Assembly: GCF_000235565.1 (NCBI RefSeq)
Contig: NC_017527.1
Span: 186,001-250,000 of the forward strand
Length of the DNA: 64,000 bases
Reading direction: 5' to 3'
Source: Methanothrix harundinacea 6Ac
GTDB lineage: Archaea; Halobacteriota; Methanosarcinia; Methanotrichales; Methanotrichaceae
The translations under genes and the position numbers were made by a program. The notes below the pieces were generated by a model. The model did not search any database, was not told where the DNA came from, and saw only the letters and a list, made by a program, of their open reading frames with translations. Of the stretch, positions 1-6,950 are shown piece after piece (the stretch's first letter is position 1; each line of letters starts with the position of its first letter).

Positions 1-775
1 GGGCCGCGATCCCCGCCGCCACCGACGGAGTGGTGACGCCGAAGAAGGGAGGGGCCGCCCTCCTGTACTCTCTCGCAATCCAATCGGGGGCGACGGCGTA
101 GCCCAGCCTCATCCCGGCGAGGCCGAAGGCCTTGGAGGTCGTCCTCCCCACCACCAGGTTATCGTAATCCTCCACCAGGGGGAGGAAGTTCTGGTCGCTG
201 AACTCGGCGTAGGCCTCGTCGAGGAAGACTATCCCCTCGGCGGCCTCGACGATCCCCCGGAGGTCCTCTTCGGGGATCGTATCGCCGGTGGGGTTGTTCG
301 GAGAGCAGATGAAGATCATCTTAATCCCGGAGGGCACCTCCGACGGCACCTCGAACTCGGGACCCCGGGGGAGGAAGAGCGGATCGGCCCCGGCAGTCAC
401 CGTCAGGATCTCGTAGTAGCTGAAGGTGGGGGGATAGATCACCGCTCTATCGCCGGGGTCGAGGAAGAGCCTCGTCAGGGTGTCCATCACCCCATCCATG
501 CCGGCGCCGATGACGACGTCCTCGGGAGGTGCTCCGGCGTAACCGGCCAGGGCCTCGACGAGCCGTCCGGGCTCGGGGTACCTCTCGGGCCTCGCGGAGG
601 CGATCGCCTCATAGACCTTCGGGCTGGGGCCGTAGGGGTTTTCGTTGGAGCCGAGCTTGACGATCCCGTCGGGCGGCAGGCCGTACTTCGCCGCGATCTC
701 CTGGATGCCCCGGCCGGCGACGTAGGGCTTCAGCCTCGCCAGGCAGGACCTAAGGTTCTCTTTGTATCTCGCCAA
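1..775 (-). CDS. hisC: histidinol-phosphate aminotransferase (3' end outside window)
   Basis: PLP-dependent class I/II aminotransferase that converts imidazole-acetol phosphate to histidinol phosphate in histidine synthesis. Translating the minus strand gives a continuous HisC-like protein: KLGSNENPYGPSP near the N-terminus, then GAGMDGVMD, CSPNNPTGDTIP, FLDEAYAEF and GRTTSKAFGLAGMRLGYA, where the Lys of SKAFGLAG is the expected PLP Schiff-base residue. The reading frame leaves the window at base 1, so the C-terminal third is missing. The start is inferred: a stop lies three codons upstream of a TTG at 775, which overlaps the end of argD by 26 bases, suggesting translational coupling with argD. 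Function is clear; the start codon is less certain. Confidence 0.88.
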   Translation of the reverse strand, partial: MARYKENLRSCLARLKPYVAGRGIQEIAAKYGLPPDGIVKLGSNENPYGPSPKVYEAIASARPERYPEPGRLVEALAGYAGAPPEDVVIGAGMDGVMDTLTRLFLDPGDRAVIYPPTFSYYEILTVTAGADPLFLPRGPEFEVPSEVPSGIKMIFICSPNNPTGDTIPEEDLRGIVEAAEGIVFLDEAYAEFSDQNFLPLVEDYDNLVVGRTTSKAFGLAGMRLGYAVAPDWIAREYRRAAPPFFGVTTPSVAAGIAA

Positions 776-1991
776 GGACCTTCACCACGCGGTCGATCTC
801 CCCCCTTCCGACGACCAGGGGCGGGACCATCCTGAGGACGTGATCGCTGGTGGCGTTGAGGAGGACGCCCCGCTCCCGGGCCCGGTTGACGATCTCGGGG
901 CAGTTCGCCGCAAGCTCCACGCCCACCATCAGGCCGAGGCCTCTTACGTCGATGGCGTCGATCTCCTCGGAAAGCCTCGACCGGAGGTATCTGCCCATCT
1001 CCTCAGACCGCTCCACCAGCCTTTCTTCCCTGATCGCCCCGATGGAGGCGAGGGCCGCCGCCGAGACCAGCGGGCCGCCGCCGAAGGTGGAGGCGTGGTC
1101 GCCTCTCTTGAAGACGTCGGAGACGGACTCTGCCGCCAGCATCGCCCCCATGGGGAGGCCGCCGGCGATCCCCTTGGCGAGGGTCATGGCGTCCGGCATA
1201 ACCCCGCTGTGCTCCTTTCCAAACCACTTGCCCGTACGGCCGAAGCCGGTCTGGACCTCGTCGAGGATGAAAAGCGCCCCGCAGTCGTCGCAGATCTCTC
1301 GGGCCGCCCTCAGGTAACGGGGCTTGGGGACGTGGACCCCCCCCTCCCCCTGGACCGGCTCCAGGATCACCGCCGAGGTCTCCGTTGATACCGCCGCGGC
1401 CAGGGCCTCGGGGTCGTCGAAGGGGACAAAGTCCGCCTCTTGGAGGGGGCGGAAGGGCTCCCTGTACATCGGCTTATAGGTCGCTCCCAGAGACCCCAAG
1501 GTCCTCCCGTGGAAGGAGTGGATGGCGGCGACTATCTTCGACCTGCCCGTCGCCTTCCGGGCGAGCTTCAGGGCCGCCTCGACGCTCTCGGCCCCGGAGT
1601 TGCAGAAGAAGGCTCTATCCATCCCCGTCAGGGCCTTCAGCTCCTCGGCCAAAAGGACCTGGTTCTCGGTGTAGTAGAGGTTCGAGGTGTGGATCAGCTC
1701 TTTCGCCTGCTGCCGGATCGCCTCGACGACCGAAGCGTGGCAGTGGCCGACGTTGTTGACGGCGACCCCGGCGACGAAGTCGATGTACTCGCGCCCCGAG
1801 GCGTCCCAGACCCGCGCCCCCGACCCCCGGACGAGGAGGATCGGCTGGCGGGTGTAGGTCTGGACCACCGACTTCCTCTCCACCTCTGCGATCCGGGCGG
1901 TCCTCTCGGCGCCCGAAGATTCCGCGTTCAAGTTCACCGTCGCCTTCTCCTCTCCCTTCTTCATACCCTCATCGGTGTTCATCATCCTCAA
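750..1991 (-). CDS. argD: acetylornithine / class III aminotransferase
   Basis: PLP-dependent aminotransferase of the ArgD family, expected to make N-acetylornithine from the semialdehyde in arginine synthesis; some archaeal members also act in lysine synthesis. The 413-residue protein shows CNSGAESVE (about 130-138), FHGRT, ILDEVQTGFGRTG (about 242-254) and AMTLAKGIAGG, with the PLP lysine at about 273. The first codon shown is TTG, with ATG two codons later (1985) equally plausible. About 40 residues precede the family's usual N-terminus. The 3' end overlaps the start of hisC, so the two amino-acid genes form an operon. Exact substrate cannot be told from sequence. Confidence 0.9.
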   Translation of the reverse strand: MRMMNTDEGMKKGEEKATVNLNAESSGAERTARIAEVERKSVVQTYTRQPILLVRGSGARVWDASGREYIDFVAGVAVNNVGHCHASVVEAIRQQAKELIHTSNLYYTENQVLLAEELKALTGMDRAFFCNSGAESVEAALKLARKATGRSKIVAAIHSFHGRTLGSLGATYKPMYREPFRPLQEADFVPFDDPEALAAAVSTETSAVILEPVQGEGGVHVPKPRYLRAAREICDDCGALFILDEVQTGFGRTGKWFGKEHSGVMPDAMTLAKGIAGGLPMGAMLAAESVSDVFKRGDHASTFGGGPLVSAAALASIGAIREERLVERSEEMGRYLRSRLSEEIDAIDVRGLGLMVGVELAANCPEIVNRARERGVLLNATSDHVLRMVPPLVVGRGEIDRVVKVLGEIQREP

Positions 1992-2022
1992 ATCGCCCTC
2001 TTTATATCGCCCTCTTTATCGA

Positions 2023-2664
2023 TCATAGAATGCTCCGAGCAAACCGGAGGCTCGCCTGGATCTGACGGCCGACGTCGCCGCTGACGACCTCCATGTGGCC
2101 GGGGTAGAGGACCTCGACGTCGAGGGCCGTCAGCCTCTCAATGGAGCGGATCAGGTCCGCGTCGCAGCCTGCGAAGAGGTCGGTCCTCCCGATGTTCCCC
2201 TGGGGGAAGACGGTGTCCCCGGAGAAGAGGACCTTCGCCTTCGGCTCGTAGAGGCAGATCCCCCCCGGCGAGTGGCCCGGGGTGTGGAGGACCGAAAGCT
2301 TCCACTCCCCGAGATCGAGGACGTCCCCCTCCTTCAGGGTCCCGTCCGCCTCGATCTCCTGGGCCGGGAGGCCGAAGAGGTAGGCGACCGTCGCCATGTC
2401 GTCGCCGAGGGAGCCCGCCTCCTCCTCGTGGATCAGGACCCTCGCCCCCGTAGCCTCTTTTAGCCGGGGCACCCCTGCCGAGTGGTCGTGATGGCAGTGG
2501 GTGAGGACGATCATCTCGATCTCCTGAGGGTCGATGTACTTTTTGATCTTTCGGAGCGTCGACTCCGGCTCCATCCCCGCGTCGACGAGGATCGGGACCT
2601 CATCGAGGATCAGGTAGACGTTCCCGTCGAAGGGCGAGCCTGAGACCTTGTGGACTTCCACCAT
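2023..2664 (-). CDS. MBL-fold metallo-hydrolase
   Basis: Metallo-beta-lactamase fold hydrolase of the glyoxalase II-like group. The zinc motif THCHHDHSAG is present, followed by TPGHSPGG, FSGDTVFPQGNIGRTD and YPGHME, which supply the remaining metal ligands. The start is the ATG at 2664 (MVEVHKV) and not an upstream in-frame codon, because the paralogue at 6951-7598 begins with the same residues. A GGTGTT-like ribosome site lies just upstream. The substrate is unknown; members act on thioesters, lactones or phosphodiesters. The paralogue sits on the other side of the accessory region, in the same orientation. Confidence 0.85.
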   Translation of the reverse strand: MVEVHKVSGSPFDGNVYLILDEVPILVDAGMEPESTLRKIKKYIDPQEIEMIVLTHCHHDHSAGVPRLKEATGARVLIHEEEAGSLGDDMATVAYLFGLPAQEIEADGTLKEGDVLDLGEWKLSVLHTPGHSPGGICLYEPKAKVLFSGDTVFPQGNIGRTDLFAGCDADLIRSIERLTALDVEVLYPGHMEVVSGDVGRQIQASLRFARSIL

Positions 2665-2821
2665 TCCAACACCTACTCCGGGGAGGGGCTCCACCGATAT
2701 ATCTGTTTGGCAGCGGTTTGAGGGCGGTTAGGGCATGTTTCGAGGAAAGCTCATCGATCGGCGCGATCAATAACCTTTTAAGAAAATAGATCTTCTCCAG
2801 ATCAGCTTTGAAGGTGCCGAT

Positions 2822-3109
2822 ATGTCCCAATATGAGATCAATATGAAGAGCGTCCCCGCCCTGCGGGTGGTCAGCCTCTGGGCCAAGGGCCTCCCCTTCG
2901 CCGTCACCGTACCCAAGGCCTAAGAGGAGCTGGCGGCCTGGATGGCGAAAAAGTCGATCCCCGCTCTATCGGGCTCGCCGATGGGCCTCGCCCACTACTA
3001 CGACGACCCCGCCTCCGTCGGCCCCGTGGAGGTGCGGTTCAAGGTGGCGGTGCCGGTTCCGACCGAGACGCCCGAGGTCGCCGAAGGCGGGGCCGCGATC
3101 TGCCTATGA
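2822..3109 (+). pseudogene. broken GyrI-like effector-binding domain gene
   Basis: A decayed copy of the intact gene at 3752-4237. Reading from the ATG at 2822 gives MSQYEINMKSVPALRVVSLW, nearly the same as the intact protein, but the codon matching Tyr32 has become TAA (2921-2923). The frame then continues in register through the conserved stretch AAWMAKKSIPALSGSP until similarity stops after GGAAI. A stop at 3107-3109 ends it about 65 residues short of the intact protein. It therefore carries both a nonsense mutation and a 3' truncation. It lies directly upstream of a toxin-antitoxin pair. Confidence 0.85.
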
Positions 3110-3178
3110 GGCGGTTGAAGAGGATTTTAAAAACATATATATCCTCAAGGATCGCTCTATAAATTCGAGGTATTTCTA

Positions 3179-3349
3179 ATGGCAAAAGCTGAGGTCCGCC
3201 CAATCAAGGCCGATTATGCAGATGAAGAAGAGGCCAGGGTGGCGGAGTTTGAAGAGGGCGTAAAGCGGGGAATCGAGCAGTTTGAGACCGGCCAGGTGAA
3301 GACCTTCGATGACAAAGGAGAATTCCTGAGCCACCTGCGCGCCCTTTGA
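3179..3349 (+). CDS. putative antitoxin of a RelE-type pair
   Basis: Small acidic 56-residue protein starting MAKAEVRPIKADYADEEEA and ending LSHLRAL. It sits 25 bases upstream of a RelE/ParE-like toxin gene on the same strand, the usual antitoxin-first order. The C-terminal part, with KTFDDKGEFLSHLRAL, resembles the toxin-wrapping tails of archaeal antitoxins in which an aromatic and a Leu-rich helix follow an acidic helix. No DNA-binding domain is obvious, so it may not autoregulate by itself. TATA-like AT-rich sequence (ttttaaaaacatatatatcc) lies about 40-55 bases upstream. The role is inferred from position and size. Confidence 0.65.
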   Translation: MAKAEVRPIKADYADEEEARVAEFEEGVKRGIEQFETGQVKTFDDKGEFLSHLRAL

Positions 3350-3374
3350 ACGTCGTCCTTCTTGAGAAGATGAT

Positions 3375-3686
3375 ATGTCCCGACCCCTCGATTCGGTGAG
3401 GCGCGAATATGCGAGCACCACCGAATTCGAGCGGCAATTCAAAAAGCTGACGAAGAAGGACAGGGCGCTAAGAGATCGCCTGCTGAGGAAGATCAACCAG
3501 ATATTATCAGATCCAGAAATCGGTGAGCCGAAGAGCCACGCCCTCAGGCACATTCGCGGCTCTCACGTCGACCCCTATGTCATCGTTTATGTGTTCAATG
3601 GAAATACAATCACATTTATATATGTAGATCATCACGATGCTACTTATAAAAAGGCACCATATATATTAGCGAAATATCGCCTTTAA
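3375..3686 (+). CDS. RelE/ParE-family toxin
   Basis: 103-residue protein with the RelE/ParE layout: basic N-terminal helices (FERQFKKLTKKDRALRDRLL), a mid-protein RHIRGSHVDPYVIVY strand and a C-terminal FIYVDHHDATYKK. RelE-type toxins cut mRNA on the ribosome; ParE-type poison gyrase. The HHDATY ending fits the archaeal RelE-like mRNA interferase branch with a catalytic-type His/Tyr, but this is a family inference. The gene follows the antitoxin candidate by 25 bases. The pair lies between a broken and an intact copy of the same GyrI-like gene, as if inserted beside or between duplicated copies. Confidence 0.78.
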   Translation: MSRPLDSVRREYASTTEFERQFKKLTKKDRALRDRLLRKINQILSDPEIGEPKSHALRHIRGSHVDPYVIVYVFNGNTITFIYVDHHDATYKKAPYILAKYRL

Positions 3687-3751
3687 CTCCACTGCGACAT
3701 CTTTTTAAGACATTAGGTGTATACTATGCCAGATTTTAGAGAGGTTTCGAC

Positions 3752-4237
3752 ATGCCAACATACGATATCGAGATCAAGAGCGTCCCCGCCCTGCGGGTGG
3801 CCAGCCTCTGGGGAAAGGGCCTCCCCTTCGCCGTAACAATCCCGAAGGCCTACGAGGAGCTGGCGGCCTGGATGGCGAAAAAGTCGATCCCCGCTCTATC
3901 GGGCTCGCCGATGGGCCTCGCCCTCTACTACGACGACCCCGCCTCCGTCGCCCCCGAGGAGGTGCGGTTCAAGGTGGCGATGCCGGTGGCGGCGGAGACG
4001 CCCGAGTTCGCCGAGGGCGGGGCGGCGGTGGAGGTGCTGCCAGAAGCGGAGGTGGCCTATCTCACCGTCCGTGGGCCCTACACCAACCTCGAAGACGCCT
4101 ACAGCCAGCTCTACGGCTGGGTCTTCTCAAACGGCTTTCAGCCTGCGGACGCCGCCCGGGAGGTCTACGTCCGGTGGAGCGAATCGATGCCGCCGGAGGA
4201 GTGGGTGACGGAGATCCAGGTGCCGGTGGGGAGGTAG
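3752..4237 (+). CDS. GyrI-like small-molecule-binding domain protein
   Basis: 161-residue stand-alone effector-binding domain of the GyrI/AraC-effector (SOUL-like) superfamily. Seen are the N-terminal strand VPALRVASLWGKG, the YEELAAWM helix, ALYYDDP, the VEVLPEAEVAYLTVRGPY strand, the LYGWVFSNGFQPAD helix and a closing VRWSESMPPEEWVTEIQVPV. The last segment matches the family's typical Y..P...P.E..TEI.vPV ending. Such domains bind planar hydrophobic ligands; some hydrolyse or sequester toxins. There is no DNA-binding domain attached. A decayed copy is at 2822-3109. Confidence 0.82.
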   Translation: MPTYDIEIKSVPALRVASLWGKGLPFAVTIPKAYEELAAWMAKKSIPALSGSPMGLALYYDDPASVAPEEVRFKVAMPVAAETPEFAEGGAAVEVLPEAEVAYLTVRGPYTNLEDAYSQLYGWVFSNGFQPADAAREVYVRWSESMPPEEWVTEIQVPVGR

Positions 4238-4369
4238 GGGAAGAGAAAGGGCGAAGCATCCGAGGGGCTCGGATACACGACCTCCGTTGAGGTAGAGAGG
4301 TCGAAAGATTTATCTTTGACCACGTCAACCGTGGTATTCGACATTTCAGTTCACCGCTAAATGTCGACA

Positions 4370-4543
4370 TCAGGCAGGGGGCTTCGCAGTCTCCCTGTCT
4401 TGATCCTCTTCTACTATCCTGATAGTGATCTCCACCAGGTCGCCGTCTTGAAGCCTCATGGCGTCGCGTATGGATTTTGGAATGGTCACTTTTCCACCAC
4501 TAAAAACACGTACTACGGTCGTGTATCCTCTCATGTGATCCAT
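4370..4543 (-). CDS. AbrB/MazE-like DNA-binding protein
   Basis: 57-residue protein read from the ATG at 4543; a second ATG three codons later (4534) is also possible. The sequence RVFSGGKVTIPKSIRDAMRL followed by QDGDLVEITI is a classic swapped-hairpin AbrB/SpoVT domain: the GKVTIPKSIRD strand-turn and the GDLVEI strand are diagnostic. Such proteins are DNA-binding antitoxins or transition-state regulators in archaea. No toxin gene follows it on the same strand within the 3' flank, so it may be an orphan antitoxin left from a former pair. Confidence 0.8.
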   Translation of the reverse strand: MDHMRGYTTVVRVFSGGKVTIPKSIRDAMRLQDGDLVEITIRIVEEDQDRETAKPPA

Positions 4544-4643
4544 CTAGGTTGTACAAGTTTTTATAGATTACTTGTTGTTCTTAGAAATTATTAGCGATAA
4601 TGTTATATAACCTGAATCTGATACACTATGTCGGTGGACTGAA

Positions 4644-4769
4644 ATGAGCATAGAAACAGCATTTAGTGGCGGGAGGAGACGCCGGTCTTGCGGCTCCGAC
4701 GCCGAGACTATTTTGAAGCCAGAAGGGTTGAAACGTCGTCCGAGCGGTGAGAGAAGGCTTTATTCGTGA
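4644..4769 (+). CDS. small ORF, Arg-rich, unknown
   Basis: Uncertain 41-residue reading frame starting MSIETAFSGGRRRRSC. It overlaps a second candidate beginning with GTG at 4747 and ending at 4944 (65 residues, C-terminal part very basic). Neither resembles a known family. They lie at the head of a run of better-supported tiny genes (5012-5971) and could be its first members. The rest of 4544-5011 holds no other recognisable feature. Confidence 0.25.
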   Translation: MSIETAFSGGRRRRSCGSDAETILKPEGLKRRPSGERRLYS

Positions 4770-5011
4770 CGATCCGTCGGGCTGCGACGACGTCCAGCGA
4801 CCAGCCCCGCCGCCGATAGCCTCTGAGGGGGCTTTTATCGTGGCCAGAACGCCTTCCCCGATTCGTGGAGGTCGGCAAAGATGGGGGCGGAAGAGGTCGC
4901 GGTATGATCGATCCTTCCCCTTCAGTTCTCGGACGGGTCTCTGAGATGAGGCGGATTCGATCCGACGGCTTCCCAGCCCAGGCTGATGATCAGAGCTGAG
5001 GAGGTGTGGAG

Positions 5012-5260
5012 ATGCGATCATCCGGGAGAGGAGAGGCTGATAGGCTGACCGTTCCTCACTGTGGCACCTCGCTCTGGACTTACCAGCCAGAGGCCGAAAC
5101 GATGGAACTCCCACCGCTGGAGAAACGGGCAGACGAGCTGTTTCTGGAGCTGAACCAAACCCAGGCCATGATCAGGGATCTGAGGGCTGATATCGTACTC
5201 TGGGGGCGTGCTAGAAAACTCCACGAGCTCCGAGGGGTTCGGAGGCGGAGACGAGAATAA
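5012..5260 (+). CDS. small protein of accessory gene chain
   Basis: 82-residue protein starting at the ATG at 5012, preceded by a good GAGGTG ribosome site. The second half (MELPPLEKRADELFLELNQ and on through MIRDLRADIVLWGRARKL) is predicted mostly helical and ends in a strongly basic RRRRRE tail. An internal ATG at 5102 could give a 52-residue form. No family is recognised. It is followed after 13 bases by another ribosome site and tiny gene, so it appears to be part of a polycistron of very small genes such as those found in archaeal proviruses and plasmids. Confidence 0.5.
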   Translation: MRSSGRGEADRLTVPHCGTSLWTYQPEAETMELPPLEKRADELFLELNQTQAMIRDLRADIVLWGRARKLHELRGVRRRRRE

Positions 5261-5273
5261 AAGAGGTGTGGAT

Positions 5274-5342
5274 ATGAAGAAAGCCGAAGGATATTGGAGA
5301 CCGACAAAATCGGACCCGGATACTTGGGTGGGGCGCGTATAA
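5274..5342 (+). CDS. 22-residue micro-ORF
   Basis: Very short frame MKKAEGYWRPTKSDPDTWVG RV, preceded by AGAGGTGTG at the right distance for a ribosome site. Its stop codon TAA (5340-5342) directly abuts the TTG start of the next gene at 5343. Size alone makes it doubtful, but spacing and the ribosome site fit the surrounding chain of tiny overlapping genes. Function unknown. Confidence 0.35.
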   Translation: MKKAEGYWRPTKSDPDTWVGRV

Positions 5343-5567
5343 TTGGCATCGGAGCTGAGCTTAGAAGAGACGAAATCCGAATTGATGGAGAAGGTGGCTG
5401 AGCAGATCGAGAACCTTCACTCTAAAAAGTTCGGAGAGGACCACAAGATCAACTGGTACTACTATGACGACGTCCTGGGGGAGGGCGACGGCAAATGCAC
5501 CGCCTGTGGAGGAAAGTTCACGATACGGTTGAAGCAGAGCTGCGCCCGAAGGGGTGACTGGCTATGA
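5343..5567 (+). CDS. small CxxC protein of accessory gene chain
   Basis: 74-residue protein with a TTG start right after the previous stop, and GGGTGGGG upstream as a possible ribosome site. Its first half is an amphipathic helix (LEETKSELMEKVAEQIENLH) and its second half carries CTACGGKFTIRLKQSC, which could form a small zinc-binding knuckle. The protein ends GDWL, and its TGA overlaps the next ATG in an ATGA arrangement (5564-5567), good evidence of translational coupling. No family recognised. Confidence 0.6.
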   Translation: MASELSLEETKSELMEKVAEQIENLHSKKFGEDHKINWYYYDDVLGEGDGKCTACGGKFTIRLKQSCARRGDWL

Positions 5568-5653
5568 ACTGCCCTGGTACGGTCCGCCGGGCAAGAGCAG
5601 CTGGAAAGGTATGGATCGATAAAACCAACATATGGAGGAAAGTATATGAATGA
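5564..5653 (+). CDS. 29-residue micro-ORF, coupled
   Basis: Frame MNCPGTVRRARAAGKVWIDK and nine more residues, starting in an ATGA overlap with the preceding gene and ending eight bases inside the next one (5646). Length is at the limit of credibility; the double overlap is the argument for translation. Basic, function unknown. Confidence 0.4.
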   Translation: MNCPGTVRRARAAGKVWIDKTNIWRKVYE

Positions 5654-5804
5654 AGTATTTCAGGAGCATCGACGTGATGTGGTTGAAAAAGATCTACAGA
5701 TGCCCGACGATATATTGGAAGTTATCGGCAGCATCTCGAAGAGCCAGGCAACGGTGCTGTTAGCCGATGAGGAGAAGCGGCGTAGGAAGAGGGCGAGGAG
5801 ATGA
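5646..5804 (+). CDS. small helical protein of accessory gene chain
   Basis: 52-residue protein MNEVFQEHRRDVVEKDLQMP, followed by a hydrophobic helix (DDILEVIGSISKSQATVLLA) and a very basic tail (EEKRRRKRARR). GGAGGAAAG lies just upstream as a ribosome site. Its stop overlaps the next start as ATGA (5801-5804). The basic tail suggests nucleic-acid contact, but this is a guess. It resembles small proviral or plasmid DNA-binding proteins in size only. Confidence 0.55.
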   Translation: MNEVFQEHRRDVVEKDLQMPDDILEVIGSISKSQATVLLADEEKRRRKRARR

Positions 5805-5971
5805 GCAGAAGGTATCTGATGGACTGCGAGGGCTACAGTTGCGGTATCTGCTACAAGCCGATCAAGATCGGTGAACTTTACGTAACCGACCATGGGGCCC
5901 TATACCACGCGACCTGTGCCGAAGAAGCCATGGCGGTTGATCCCGTCGCCAATTGGTGGGGGATGGCATGA
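5801..5971 (+). CDS. small treble-clef/zinc-knuckle protein
   Basis: 56-residue protein with an apparent zinc site: DCEGYSCGICYKPIKIGELY provides CGIC, and the later HATCAEEA provides His and Cys, giving a C-x2-C...H-x2-C layout like a LIM- or treble-clef-type knuckle. It starts in an ATGA overlap with the gene before and its own TGA (5969-5971) overlaps the ATG of the next frame at 5968. Part of the coupled chain from 5012. Function unknown; a DNA- or protein-binding role is inferred. Confidence 0.6.
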   Translation: MSRRYLMDCEGYSCGICYKPIKIGELYVTDHGALYHATCAEEAMAVDPVANWWGMA

Positions 5972-6528
5972 TGGTAGCCCGCCAATGCTTCGCCAAGGTA
6001 TATGGTCCTGGAGGTGGCTGTGACCTTGAAGGTCGGGGAGAGCCGATCCCTGCCGGGGGAGGAGAAGTCATGACCCCCGACGGAGAAGATCTAGCTGCCC
6101 TGTATGCAGAATTCGACAGGAGGTTTGCCGAGCTGGAACGGCTCATATGGCGCATAAGGATGCTGGAGGAGGAAGAGACGAACATTCCTCCTAAATCGCC
6201 CGATATATCGAAAAGGAGCCCGCCTGATAGGGTATGCTGTGAAGGAGATATCGAAAGATCAATCGGCCCGTATAGGCGCCAATCGGCTATCCCCTCCACC
6301 GCGGCACCACCCGCCCCGTCCGCTCCGAATACCGCCGATACTCCTCGCCGAATTGATCCAGCATCATCTCCTCCTCCCGGGGGATCCGGGCGGCGTATAA
6401 CGGGAGGGACGCCACCAGGAAGGCGGGGCCGGCGATCGCGTTCTGGAGGAGGAGGAGCTGAGCCGTCGCCCAGAGGAGGTGGGCGGCGTACATGGGGTGG
6501 CGGATCCGCTCGTAGACGCCGGTGGTGA
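5968..6528 (+). pseudogene. last gene of the chain, running into a gene on the other strand
   Basis: Starts at ATGATG (5968) overlapping the preceding stop; an internal ATG at 6070 (MTPDGEDLAALYAEFDRRFA) also has a GGAGGAGAAG ribosome site. From about 6070 to 6240 it encodes a credible coiled helix (AELERLIWRIRMLEEEE). After about 6287 the frame simply reads the antisense of the methyltransferase gene at 6287-6901 and gives a Pro/Gly/Arg-rich tail typical of antisense translation. The most likely reading is that the original 3' end was lost where the accessory segment joined the chromosome, leaving a run-on frame. Confidence 0.5.
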
Positions 6529-6901
6529 CGAGGAGGTGGCCCTTTCGGATCTGGAGCCCCGGCGAGAAGCTCTTCGCGAGGTCGGCGTGGGACCGCCACA
6601 GAAGGATGAGGGCCTGGAGGAAGAGGGCGGCGCCGAGGGAACCCGCCACGAGGCTCAATGTGGGCGGCAGGGTGTAGTCGGCGAAGTCGAGCCTCGTCGT
6701 GAAGAGGTAGAGGAAGGGGACGACGATCATCCCGGCGGCCGTGAGGAGCATGAGGGGCCGGTCCTGCCTCCTCTCCCGGTTTAAAGCCACCATCTCCCGC
6801 CTCCGCCACCAGTGATCGGTCCTCCGAAGCCAAAGGAGCCGGATGGCGGAGGCCGCCCCAAACCCGATGAGATAGACGAGGTCGAAGATGTCGTCGAGCA
6901 T
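6287..6901 (-). CDS. isoprenylcysteine methyltransferase-like membrane protein
   Basis: 204-residue membrane protein of the ICMT/phospholipid-methyltransferase superfamily. About five hydrophobic segments are visible: residues 5-23, about 52-70, 80-100 and a pair around 145-170. The C-terminal SAM-binding signature is present: VYERIRHPMYAAHLLW, then IPREEEMMLDQFGEEYRRYS and RVVPRW. Archaea lack prenylated CaaX proteins of the eukaryotic kind, so the true substrate (lipid, small thiol or other) is unknown. The gene is oriented toward the accessory tiny-gene chain, whose last frame overlaps its 3' half on the other strand. Confidence 0.8.
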   Translation of the reverse strand: MLDDIFDLVYLIGFGAASAIRLLWLRRTDHWWRRREMVALNRERRQDRPLMLLTAAGMIVVPFLYLFTTRLDFADYTLPPTLSLVAGSLGAALFLQALILLWRSHADLAKSFSPGLQIRKGHLLVTTGVYERIRHPMYAAHLLWATAQLLLLQNAIAGPAFLVASLPLYAARIPREEEMMLDQFGEEYRRYSERTGRVVPRWRG

Positions 6902-6950
6902 CGCCCCCCCTCGACGCCGATGATAAAAATAGGCGGCGGTCCGGGGGGGG

